Shown in pieces: positions 33,501 to 43,960 of a DNA stretch of 64,000 nucleotides. The stretch spans positions 186,001-250,000 of the forward strand of contig JACGCM010000376.1 in NCBI GenBank assembly GCA_014058105.1, written 5' to 3'. A program made the position numbers and the translations under genes. Position 1 is the stretch's first letter; each line of letters begins with the position of its first letter. Origin of the DNA: Kingdonia uniflora. Taxonomy: Eukaryota > Streptophyta > Magnoliopsida > Ranunculales > Circaeasteraceae. Below the pieces are notes generated by a model. It did not search any database. It was not told the origin of the DNA and saw only the letters and a list, made by a program, of their open reading frames with translations.

Positions 33501-36500
33501 TCAATTGTAAACTTAAAAGAAGTTTTACAATCACTTTCAAGAATCTATCGATTATCTTGTTAAAAGATTTTAATTTGAAGATAACCAAACGATTCGATCT
33601 AGGGCTTTTGAAGTTTCAAAAGTATGGAGAAAACCTAGATTTCTTTTCAATGTGAGAGCTCAAAGTTTTTCATCTTAAAAACGTCTTTTATAAAGTGAAA
33701 GACCGGATGAAAACAAAACACAAAATCCGAGAAATATTAATGTTTTAAAATATTAAAAATTGTGAAATCCGGATGGAAGTCGGGTGATAAGAAAATCCGG
33801 ATTTCTGTCTTAATTTTGTTGAAAAAAGGCTAGTCCGAATGGCCTTATGATCCGGATTTGCATTCGGAACTTGAAATTTTAGTTTTTCATATTTTTGATT
33901 TTCCCAAAAAAATAACTTTTGTTTAAACTCAAAATCACTTAATTTACCGTGTATGAGGATTATCTGTGTGCTGAGTGTAACTTGTGCAATGATCATATTC
34001 TTAGAGAATATGGATACTACATCTTCGATCTTCATTGACTTTTGAGTCACCTGCGACATATTTCTAACCTATAGTTTTTTTGTCAAGAAATGATAATATG
34101 GACAAAGTGGAACTTCACTCCATTTTACCCATATCTTCACGCCAATGTTCTTCCTTGGTTTGCAAGCCACTTAAAACACTCCCTGTGACGCAAACCCTCT
34201 TCATCAAGGGTTTTATATATTTTTCTCCATTTAAATGTGATACCCATCATCATAGTTGCATAACCTGACCAAATAAACATTCTCGAGGTAGTTTTTCCCT
34301 CCTTAATTAAAGATCTACGCCATCTATAAACAACTATATCAAAAATTAGAAAGCTGCTTATGACTGATTTTGTCAAGGTAACTTTTCAACATCTACCTAA
34401 GCAATAAGTGAGAAAAAGTTTGTTCTTAAGCGCTTATAATGTAAATCTACGAATGCAGAAGCTTAATTCGTATTTGATTTACACTAAGTTTGAACTAGAT
34501 TTCAAATAAGGGTTACTAAGAGAAAAACTCAACTCTTTTCATAAACAAAACAACTCTAAGCAATTAAACATTACACCACCCTCTCCCTTATAACCTAGTT
34601 TCTTAGGATCACTTCTACAATAACTCTAACTACTAATCCAATTGGGAAACTAACCTAGAAAAGTAAAACTTCTAATAACCAACAAAGTGGTCATCTCTAA
34701 TAGTGTATAAGTTAAAGACATAAAATAAACATAGGTCAAACGGGTGGTAGACAACCTTATAAGCACGTGTCACGCCAAACCCACCGTCTTTGGAAGATTT
34801 CGACCACGATATCTATACGGTGGAATTCTTCGAGAAATCTTGGAGTCTTTCACGGAATTTTTCTTACTCAAATATTGTACCCAAGAGCGAGGGTACAATG
34901 ATGTCACCAACATCCCTACGTCTATTGACGTCCAAAACCGAAGAATAAATTAAAATTCGCTTCTCAAAATTTGATAAAAAGTCCTCCCAAAATAGATCAA
35001 TAAATGGGGACTTCTCTTGTGTGCGGGTTTAAAATTTTCCAAAATTATCGCAACCAAACGTCTTTTGTGGAAAATTTATTTTCACTAAAATCCTAATATT
35101 ATTTGGCCTAATTGTAAACGTAAAAAAGAGATATCCTATCGACAAAAAGGTTCGAGAAGAGCATAGAGAGGAACATCTTGTTTTTGTTTCTCTTAGTTCT
35201 TTTGTTTTGACCCTCAATGGCTTTCTTCCCCTTTGGGTAAAAAAAACATTTGCTAAGAGAAATCCAATTTTGTAAGTCAACTAAGTTTTAGTTTTTTTTT
35301 TTTTTTGGGTGCAAATAGAGTTTCCCCAAAATGGAAACTGTCCTTAGTAATTGAAATTATTTTCCTTAATTAGAGGGTGTAGAAGATCTTAATAAATTTT
35401 AGTTAACCATGGTTAATTAGATGAGACAAGTAAAACACGTGTCAAATGAAGAAGTGGTTAGGACCACGCTTAGGACCGAACTTTTTGTCCGCAACAAGTA
35501 GCTTTACATCCTAATTTTTCCCTAATTTTGGTAACTCTTACCTGAATCAAGGAGATGCCCAGATAACTTTTGGGCGAAGTCAACATTTTATATATTCATT
35601 AACGGAGATGTTTTTGTAGGCCTAATAATTTTTATTTCAATATAAACAGACTATTTCCAACGAAAGTGAACAAGAGAAGGGTCGAGATTTACGAAGAAGT
35701 CCGAATGTTGTTAAATGAAATAATAGAAAAGAGAGAGAGATCTGCAGGAGCGGAAAGTATGACCAACAACAATTTGTTGGGATTACTACTAGAGTCGAAC
35801 CTAAATGAAGAGAACAACTACTCGAAAAGCAACACAATGACAATGGAGGATGTGATAGAAGAGTGTAAGCTGTTTTATTTCGCCGGTCAAGCGACAACAG
35901 CAGATTTACTTATATGGACGATGGTTGTACTAAGTATGCATCCAAGTTGGCAAAAGCGGGCAAGGGAAGAGGTTTTGCAAGTTATAGGAGACAAAAAACC
36001 GAGTTTCGATAACCTAAGCCACTTGAAAATTGTGAGTATATACTTCTATTATTAGTTGTAGTTCTTGAAAATTCACTTACTAAGCCATGTAAAATTTTCT
36101 TGCAGATGACCCTTATTTTATATGAGGTACTGAGGTTGTACCCACCAACACCACTTATTCGAAGAACTCGGAAAATAACTAAACTCGGAGAGTTTACCCT
36201 CCCTGCAAATTTGGAAATCATGATTCCATTACTTTTTGTCCACCGTGATACTGAACAACTAGGCGATGATGCCAATGAGTTCAATCCAGAACGATTCTCA
36301 GAAGGCATTTCAAGGTCGTATAAGGATCAAATATCGTACTTTCCCTTCGGTTGGGGTCATCGTATTTGTATCGGCCAAAACTTTGCTCTGTTGGAAGCTA
36401 AGATGGCGTTAACAAACATTTTACAACACTTCTCCTTTGAGCTTTCGCCTTCTTATACTCATGCACCTTCTACTATCATAACTCTCCAACCCGAGCGTGG

Positions 36501-36528
36501 TGCGCAAATCATCTTGCATAAGCTCTGA
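30577..36528 (+). CDS. CYP72A: Cytochrome P450, CYP72A type, five exons
   Basis: Exons: 30577-30871, 30986-31206, 31524-31768, 35650-36031 and 36106-36528; together they give 521 residues with no stop or shift. Seen in order: an N-terminal membrane anchor (about residues 8-33), WWKP and the PPYKFLYGN hinge, I-helix FAGQATT, K-helix EVLR, FNPERF, the haem loop [12 protein letters not shown] with the Cys ligand, and ILHKL at the C-terminus, all as in the CYP72 clan. Plant CYP72A enzymes act in the ER on terpenoids and related compounds; the substrate cannot be told here. Odd point: the acidic residue usual before the I-helix Thr (AGQET/AGQDT) is Ala. Intron 3 is 3.9 kb and filled with repeats, and a MITE lies in the promoter. 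Confidence 0.93.
31808..31919. mobile_element. Small MITE in CYP72A intron 3
   Basis: A 112 bp block starts GGTGTTTGTTTT and ends AAAACAAACACC, a perfect 12 bp terminal inverted repeat. The interior contains further inverted halves (GCTGAATTTTT, GTGCTGAAAAAAGTTTCAGCAC). No clear target duplication is seen. Confidence 0.65.
32040..32135 (-). mobile_element. LINE 3'-end fragment in CYP72A intron 3
   Basis: The block CTGGGGTTGGGCAGACCCCACCAGA near 32090 is almost the same as the 3' end of the LINE at 39279-40525 (39311-39340), and an A/T-rich tail lies to its left. It is therefore a short 3' fragment of the same LINE family, on the minus strand. Confidence 0.5.
32249..32835. mobile_element. Second MITE-like element in CYP72A intron 3
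   Basis: Starts GGGTGTTTGTTTTTGCC and ends AAAACAAACACTG, giving inverted termini of about 10-12 bp related to those of the 112 bp MITE. Near the left end lies an inner inverted repeat around CACTAATTAGTG. There is no coding potential. Confidence 0.5.
33055..34070 (-). repeat. LTR-like fragment in CYP72A intron 3
   Basis: Contains GAAATCCGGATGGAAGTCGGG, AAATCCGGATTTC and GATCCGGATTTGC (33765-33865), whose reverse complement matches the palindrome-rich U3 of the LTR at 2400-2560. On its left the minus strand reads TAGTGGATTAGGCACCGGAGGTTTTCACCC (33215-33245), a U5-like block of plant copia LTRs of Sirevirus type. No internal element sequence is present. Borders and solo-LTR status are not proven. 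Confidence 0.5.
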
Positions 36529-36594
36529 TTCACGCTACAAACTTGACGACTTTATTATCCTTAGATCAACAATTCGACGGAGAAAGGTTGAGAT

Positions 36595-38902
36595 TGTAGA
36601 AATAAATAAGAGGAGAAAATTTATTCACTCTTAAGTTCATAATGGATTACAACCTAGCTTCTTTTATATAATAGGGCAATATGGGACTAAAGTAGATATG
36701 TTTAGTTACACACATAAATTCTAACACTCCCCCTCACGTTAACATAATACGTTTATATCAAGGTGGATAACAATAAGAAAGCAAACTAGATGATCATTCA
36801 TGAAAATACAATCACTCCCTCACTGATAAAGAATTAAAGCTTCCCCTAAACCTGATAAAACTTATGTCGGACCATTCTTTTGCAACAATAGAACACTTCA
36901 AAGCTTCACATATCCCTTGTAAAATTGGCGGCATTCCAATTTGTCATTTTTCCCATACGTACTTGTGAAATCGGCGACACATACCGACTTGCCAGTTTTC
37001 TCACTCGAGGGTAAAGTTAATATCTTGAAGAGACAATAATGTAAGAGAATTAGTCAAAAAAGAGGATCACTCAAGTAAGAGGAAAAAAAATATTACTTGA
37101 GTTTGGAAAAAGAAAACCACTCAAGGAAGATAAAGAAAAAATCACTCGAGTAAAAAGAAGCACTCGAGGATAGAGAAGTTCACTCGAAGAAAAGAAATTC
37201 ACTTTAAGAAAAGTGGAATCATAATCGCGGTAGAAGAAATTCGTCATCTTCACTTGATTCAAAGAAAGAAATCGTGTCTCGCAATAGAAAACAATATAAC
37301 ATATATAAGATAATCACTATAGGAAAATATAATCACTCTAGGAAATAATCACTCGAGGAAAAAAAATCACTCGAAGAACGAAACCAATAACTCATGATCG
37401 AGGTCTCACATCTTCATCGGGTCCAAAAGGAGGGAAAAAAACTCATGACCGAGGTGGAAGGTTAGTCTAATAACATCTTCATCCAATCTAAATAGAGAAA
37501 ATTACATCTTGCGACAGGAAAAAAAAAACACATCTCGATTAGGTAATTGAAACTTATGAATTTGGCTAATAAGATAATCACTAGAAGAAAAAAATTGCAC
37601 TAGGAAAGAATCACTCAAGTAAAAGAAAAATTTCTTGAGGAAAGAAATATAAAATCTCATGATCGAGGTGGAAGGTAGTGTAACATCTTCATCCGATTCA
37701 AAGATAAAATTGCATCTCACGACGGGACCCAAATAAAAGAAAAAAAAAATCACATTTCACAAAAACATGATAAAATCGAGTTCATAATCGATAGATAGAG
37801 ACAATCATTAGCATAAACAAAGATTTCTCCAAGAGTAAAAAAACAACCACTAAGGAAAACAGCTCATAAGCATGCACGTCGTGGAAAAATGGTTCATTAC
37901 TACGCATCTCCACCGTACATTGCACATATCGTATTGTGTCACGAAGATTAAATTCTACCACCAAACAGAGCCTAGTAGAACCACAAATAAGGCCATACGG
38001 GATGCAGCTGGGCCTGGTAAAGTAGCTCAGGAAGCTTGCACACGTGAGTCACATATGTAATATAACTCGGGTCGGATGAATATGGATTAATGAGCTAGGG
38101 CGGGTTTGTTGAGTAGAGAAGGTATGTATCTGGTGTGCCCGATTGCACTGGATCGTTCCTTCTTATTTCTCTATCGCAATTTGGTTCGTGTCTTCTTCTA
38201 AAACCTGCATCCTCTCCAATTGGTATTTTAATTTCAGCCACAATTATGGCCAAAGCTTCGATCATTGGAGACCATTGGACCCCAAGGAGAGGTCCAGTTA
38301 GTCATCCTTCTTGATTCATCTTTTTCCCTGCCATGTATAGTAGTATTCACCGGCGGAAGATGGTGCAAAAGACGGAAGCACCCGATCCCATTGCAAGAAA
38401 GCTTATTTAGATTTGAAGTTATCCTTTGACTAAGCAATCATAGCAGCAACGAGATAAGAAATCACAGTAGAGATCACACCAAGCAAAAGTAATCACACCT
38501 AGAAGAAATAACAACCAAGAGCAAACTTCTTAAACCTTCAAAGTAAACAACATCAACAAACAAACAAAATTAGCAACTTCGTTAATCAACAATAACAAGT
38601 TACTACCAACATGTTCTTGCTCATCAAGAAACAGGTCCTTATAAATCTGGATTATTGGATTAATCCAGCGGCAGCAATAGTCGCCGCCACAGAAGCGATA
38701 ATACTTTGGGTTGCCTTCAAGAACATAACCGCTCTGATACCATGTATAAATAAATAAGAGGAGAAAGTTTATTCACTCTTAAGTTCATAATAGATTACAA
38801 CCTAGCCTCTTTTATATAATAGAGGTTCTCTAATCTAATTCTATTCCTACCCAATGTGGGACTAAAAGTAGATATGTGTAGTTACACACATACACTTCAA
38901 CA
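36595..38902 (-). mobile_element. Non-coding short-LTR retroelement (TRIM/LARD-like) behind CYP72A
   Basis: LTRs at 36595-36726 (132 bp) and 38743-38902 (160 bp) start TGTANAAATAAATAAG and end AACA. On the minus strand the 5' LTR is followed by a perfect TGGTATCAGAGCGG initiator-Met primer site (38729-38742), and the 3' LTR is preceded by the purine tract GTGAGGGGGAG. Flanks GAGAT (36590-36594) and AAGAT (38903-38907) look like a 5 bp target duplication with one change. The 2 kb interior has no open frame of note and is rich in an AATCACTCGAGGAAA-like motif. The left LTR lacks about 28 bases. It sits 66 bp after the P450 stop codon. Confidence 0.88.
37040..37720. repeat. Degenerate short-motif repeat inside the TRIM/LARD-like element
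   Basis: Motifs of the form (G)AATCACTCGAGGAAA, AAGAAATTCACT and CATGATCGAGGTGGAAGGT-type blocks recur irregularly at 15-40 bp intervals. This purine-rich, low-complexity composition on the plus strand explains the absence of long frames. Confidence 0.6.
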
Positions 38903-39278
38903 AAGATATCTCAGACTCGTGAGGGCCACCTTGATGTATCCTCCATTCTTTAATTATTTCTCGGTCATGTTGTGTATAGGACTAAATAGTATCAATCACG
39001 AATTAATTATGTGTATGAGTTTTGATTATATTGTTTAGAATTTTAAACTAAACCTGTTAGGTTATTTTCTGACACGAATAGCGTGGTCAGTTTGCGCCAA
39101 CTATAAAATTGAACCACTGATATTGCTATTAGCTCTAAGACCTATTTTTGGTCATACACATCCTCAAAAATAAGATCGATTAAGGTGTCACCTATATCTG
39201 TTATTTTGGTAAAACCAGTTCCGGTCTGCCAGAAAACATCATAACATCTTTCGGGGAAACGATACGTCACCTATATCT

Positions 39279-40525
39279 ATTTTATTTTTTTTAGGGGAAA
39301 GCTGGGGTTAAGGCAGACCCCCACCAGAATTGTATTTAAAAGATCTAAAGTTACAATCTAGGATACAATTTACAATTAGTATCAACTGTGCACAAGTTAA
39401 TCAAAGGCTGAGGGAATGTACAAGGAAAGAAAACACAGACATCCATGATGTCCATGGATGATGCAATATACTCAGCAACTTTATTACCTTCTCTCACTTT
39501 GGCCATTATATTAGAGTTTTCCATATTATCCATGATTCTAGAAGCATCTCTCAAATCAGCAAAGCATTTCCATGGAGGGTTACATGACTCTTTCTTAAGT
39601 ACTTTTGCAGCATATGTAGAATCAGTAATAGAACAAAGGCTAGGAAATTCCAAATTCTCTGCAATTCTCAGACCTTCATACAAGGCCTTTATTTCAATGA
39701 CTCCAATGTCTCCTTCTTCTATAAATTTTCTGTTGAAAGCTAGGATAAGCAGACCGTTGTGTAATCTGAATATTCCACCAAAAGATCTTCTGTCAGGAGT
39801 AATACAACCATCCACATTGAGTATGATATCTCGGTCAAATCTTGTTTCCAATTCACCCAATTGATATATCTAGGCTGTTTAATGATTGGATTAAGACACC
39901 AGTCTTTGATAAAACTGTGAGAAGCAGGGCTAAACAAGAATTTGTGATTAGAAATTCTGTATTTGTATAAAGCTTCAAAAAAAATCTTTCTATAGATAAT
40001 ATCACCAGTAGTAGATTCATTTTTGAATTGTCTTGCATTTTTCTCTAGCCACACATGATAAACTGTAGCTGAAAATGCTATTTTGAGTATCTTACCCCTT
40101 GAAGGATCTACTATTGTTTTTCTAATAATCCACTGAGTCTCTTCATCCCATCCAGTTATAGTTATAGAGTACCCCAGGCTAGAAATGACCTTAGAATAGA
40201 TAAGCTTTGTGAATGGACAGTTGAAGTAAAGATGATCCCTATTTTCCTCTTCAGAGTCACAGAAAGAATAGTATGATACTTTAAGTTTTCCAATTTTTAC
40301 TAAGAAATTCCTTGTTTTTAGTATATTCTTCATGGCTAGCCAAGTAATGAATGAGTGTTTTGGAACACAATCTTTATCCCAAACAAGTCTATGCCAATTA
40401 ACTTTATCCTTCTTCTTTCTGATAACTTGCCAAGTTGATCTGGATGTGAATGCTCCATTAATGTTAAGTTTCCAGCATGCTCTATCCTCTTCATTAGTAA
40501 CAGGCTTGTAAAGCTCAGAAATATC
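39279..40525 (-). mobile_element. 5'-truncated L1-type LINE with 12 bp target duplication
   Basis: The minus strand ends in an A-rich tail (plus strand TTTTATTTTTTTT, 39280-39292), and the block is flanked by TCACCTATATCT at 39267-39278 and 40526-40537. It encodes the end of a LINE ORF2: a zinc-knuckle RT-associated region (YYSFCDSEEENRDHLYFNC at about 40230-40290) followed by an RNase H domain (ILNVDG, GGIFR, EIKALYEGL; 39850-39650). The two parts are in different frames, with a shift near 39865. The 5' part with endonuclease and RT is missing. Confidence 0.88.
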
Positions 40526-40569
40526 TCACCTATATCTGTTGTTGGAGATGATGGTTGTAAATATCCATA

Positions 40570-40861
40570 AGTCCTTCAAAAATTTGAGAAGTAGATCATG
40601 CTAGCAGTTATGGTACACCAAGGCAATGAAGGTAAATAATTACTCGTGTACCGTGTGAAATATAATCCTGTATATCTTGCAAAAAATAGTGCCTCGTCTA
40701 TCATGCCAGAAAAAAAATCCACTCCAACAATATCACCATAAAACTTCCCATTGGAATGTTCGTTTAGACATTTTTGTCAAACAATAAACATATATCATAG
40801 TCTGATATAAGTGGACGATATATGTTCATAATTTTCTTTGGTGATAATCCAAGAGCAAAGA
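40570..40861 (+). repeat. Duplicated CYP72A promoter (empty-site copy)
   Basis: Homologous to 29894-30576 without the MITE. Shared blocks include GTAGATCATGCTAGCAGTTATGG, ACACCAAGGCAATGAAGG and CAATAAACATATATCAT. It carries one TAA at the MITE integration point (40739-40741). Confidence 0.9.
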
Positions 40862-40987
40862 ATGAAGAGAGGTCATCAGAGATTCAATCTTTTTCTCTCC
40901 ATCTTTTTCTCAGTCATATTTCGTGTACTTGTTTCATGGGTTTTGAAGGTTTTATGATCTTTGTCGCGGAAGCCAGAAAACCTGGAG
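40862..40987 (+). pseudogene. CYP72A exon-1 pseudogene fragment
   Basis: The ATG at 40862 and the next codons match CYP72A exon 1 at 30577 (MK..HQ.FNL.LS.F.SVIF...VSW.L.VL). A TGA at codon 32 (40955-40957) stands where the intact gene has Tyr, and WWKP reads SRKP. Homology ends at 40987, just before a Harbinger-type terminus. No later P450 exon is found nearby. Confidence 0.9.
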
Positions 40988-40993
40988 TAGTTA

Positions 40994-41600
40994 GAGCACC
41001 TCCAACAGATGTTAAGGTTTTCCCATACTTTTACAAAAAAAAAAACCCATCCAATAGGGGTATGGGGTTCAACATACCCCCATACCCCTCCAAAGTATAC
41101 GAAACCTGAACTTGGAGAAGAGTATATGTATATCGCCTAGGCGTTGAACCGTTCAGCTCCCAAAAAAATTTAATTACAGTTGTCCAAGCACTGAACCGTT
41201 AAGTACGCATAAGTTTTTTTTTTCCAAACTCTAGGCGCTCTTCAATAAAGCACCTACACTCTGTAACTCCAACGGTTAGAAATAGATCACGCGACATTCA
41301 AAATCTTTGTCGAAAAAAGCCCGTATCGAAAGTCGGATTTATTTCGTCGAAGTAATCATCCAACAAAAGTTGATTAAAGATTTTGTGCTTGTGATTGACG
41401 TATTTCCGACCCATCATCGATCCCCCGACCTTTCCGCGTAACCTGAATTTGAAAGCTTCATATGATAACAACAAATTTAAATGAGAGGTTTGACACAACG
41501 CGTACTCTTCCAATAACTCGTCATCTTCGTCGAAGGAACTAGCCAAATAATTTGTGACGGGGATATTAGTTGGAAACATGTTGCTTGAGAAATTGGAAAT
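40994..41600 (-). mobile_element. PIF/Harbinger transposase relic
   Basis: The left end GAGCACCTCCAACAG, preceded by TTA (40991-40993), looks like a Harbinger terminus with its 3 bp target. On the minus strand 41579-41280 encodes an acidic N-terminal stretch followed by GRKYVNHKHKIFNQLLLDDYF and FFRQRF, then after a TGA MSRDLFL. This is the arrangement of the N-terminus of plant HARBI1/ALP1-like transposases (KYI.RDR..GH..L..DYF / FRRRFRM). The TGA replaces the Arg codon of RFRMS, a CGA-to-TGA change. The catalytic core is missing and the right terminus was not found. Confidence 0.7.
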
Positions 41601-41762
41601 AGAGATAAAGATAGTTGTTTGAATATGTAGAAATGTATATGTTTGATAAGATATATATAATATAAATAAAAGTGAGAGATTTGAGCGGGAAATACAGGCG
41701 GGATATTTGAGCGGGAAATAAAGACGGGAGATTTGAGGGAAATAAAGGCAGAAGACATAGTT

Positions 41763-41911
41763 GATAATAGAATGAGAAGAACACTCTCTAATAATTAGAA
41801 TATGTGTTGAAAGTTAGGGGTAAGTATTAGCCTTTACAAAAGGGAAAAGAGTAAAGACATATAAAAAAGACATAAAAACCCTTGGGCTATACAAGCTAAC
41901 TCTAATACCCC
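41763..41911 (-). repeat. Short copia 3' LTR with poly-G purine tract
   Basis: On the minus strand a run of about 11 G plus flanking purines (41912-41925) is followed by TATTAGAGTTAGCTTG, a decayed TGTTAGAGTTAG LTR start. The LTR seems to end near 41763 (TATTATCA). It belongs to the copia fragment at 42040-43960. Confidence 0.55.
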
Positions 41912-42039
41912 CCCCCCCGGTCAAACTCCTGATAGTATATCAAGTAACATCAAGATTTTGTTATGGAAAAAATAGAAGCGCTGTACAGTCTGAGACTTCA
42001 TGAAGAAATCAGCCATGTTTAACTAAGACTGAATGTAAG

Positions 42040-43960
42040 GTAAAGATAAGGTCTCCTTCTACAAATGATGGCGTGTAAAGTGACAATCAATTTCAATGTG
42101 CTTTGTTCGCTCATGAAATACTGAATTATGAGCAATCTGGATGACACTTTTGTTGCTACAATACATAGGGGTAGGAGAAGAGAGAGAAACTCCTAAGTCA
42201 GCCAAAAACCAGCGGAGCCAAACTATCTCAGCTGCAGTCACAGCCATAGCACAGTGCTCAGCCTCAGTAGAAGATCGAGAAATAACATCCTGCTTCTTAC
42301 TCCACAAAGATATAAGAGAATCACACAAAAATACACAAAGGCCGTGGTCGATCGACGGTCAGTAGGATCCCCCGCCCAATTAGCATCAAACTAAGCTCGA
42401 AGAACTAATTATGAGGATGACAAATCAATAAGGTCTAAAATAAAGTACCACGAATGTACCTTAGGATCTGAATGACAGTAGCCCAATGCACAGTTCTAGA
42501 AGCTAAAATAATCTGATTGACAATATGAACAACATATGTAATATCAGGCCGAGTGATAGTCAAATATACAAAGCTACCAACAATAACTCAGTACAAAGTA
42601 GGATCTCCTAAAGGTACACCATCAAATAGAGTTAGACGCACATGAAGCTCAAGAGAAGTATCACTAGTCCGAGTATCAGTAAGTCGTATTCTCTTAATAA
42701 CATCTACAACATATTTAGATTGAGACAAGTAGCCTTTAGGAGACAAGGCTACCTCAATGCCCAAAAAATAACAAAGAGAACCTAGATCCTTCTTCTCAAA
42801 CTCATAATGTTGATAAAGTTTCAAAGTGGAGATGCCAATACTATCATCACCAGTTAAAATCATATCATCAACATATAACAACAACAAAATACTACCAGCT
42901 ACTGTTGTACGCACAAACAAAGCAGAATCATGGTTACTACTCTGAAAATTGTACTAACGAATAACTGATAAAAACTTTTCAAACAAAGCACGAGGTGCTT
43001 GTTAGAGACCAAAGAGAGCCTTACGAAGATTGCAAACTTCACCAGGCGAATGAAAAACTTCTGGAGGAGGAGTCATATACACTTCCTCGGTCAAATCACC
43101 TTGCAAAAAGGCATTCTTTACATTTATCTGATATAACTCCCATTATCGAGCATATGCAATAGTAATCAAGAGATGAACTGTGGTCATATTTATAATGGGA
43201 GCAAAAGTTTCCTTATAATCAATCCCATACTCTTGTATGAAACCACGAGGATCAAGGCGGGCCTTGTATCGCTCAACTGATCCATCAGATTTTGACTTTG
43301 TTTTGTAAACCAACGATTACTAACAACATGCTTCCCCAAAGGTAATGGCATGAAATCCCATGTCCCTGTTTGGTGAAAAGTAAATAGCTCCTCATCCATG
43401 GACTGACGCCAAAGAGGATCAACACATGCCTCTTTATAAGAAGATAGCTCAGAATGACCATGAATAGTTGCTAAAAAAGAAGGAAACTTATTGGAATAAC
43501 AAGAGTGGGAAAAACCTAATTTATCAGGAGGAGAACAATCACGCATTGGATAACGTCGAGGAGCTGGTCCAACAGAAATAAGAGTCATTGTGACATGCTC
43601 TAGAATTAGCAGTGTAGCTAGCATATCAGATGTATTAGAACTAGTATCATAGACAAGGAAAGGATCAACATAGAGCAACTCCGATTCGTGAATCTCTAGT
43701 AATCGGTCTGGAATCAAATACAGAGGGATACACTCCAAAAAGACTACGTACCGGGAGACATATAACTTTTAACCAATGGGATCATAACATTTGTAACCTT
43801 TTTGAGTATCATTATAGCCAAGAAAAACATACATAATAGATCGACAAGAAAGCTTGTTACGGTCGACATTGTAGCACATAACAAAGCATGTGCAACCAAA
43901 AATCCTGGAGACCATAAGTTCTAATGTGCTTAGACGCATGACCATTTGAGTAATAAAATA
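42040..43960 (-). pseudogene. Ty1/copia integrase end, RT and RNase H fragment
   Basis: Minus strand, right to left: integrase C-terminal motif YKCYDP and LYVSRYVVFLE with a TAA inside (43720-43790); the RT start region (DPLWRQSMDEEL, LPLGKHVVSNRWF, 43310-43440); YVDDM at 42861-42875; [15 protein letters not shown] and [12 protein letters not shown] (about 42700-42800); RNase H SLWSKKQDVISRSSTEAEH (42245-42305) and RTKHIEIDCHF (about 42080). The conserved Asp of the YCDN RNase H motif is Ser. Frames are broken between blocks, and gag, protease and the 5' LTR are absent. Confidence 0.88.

Noticed and set aside
34080..34376. Overlapping plus and minus frames in CYP72A intron 3
   Set aside because: No domain similarity recognised and no splice context; treated as intron sequence.
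23279..36528. ALDH and CYP72A as a biosynthetic gene cluster
   Set aside because: Only two genes, of broad families, with a probably broken ALDH and transposons between; no core scaffold enzyme is present.
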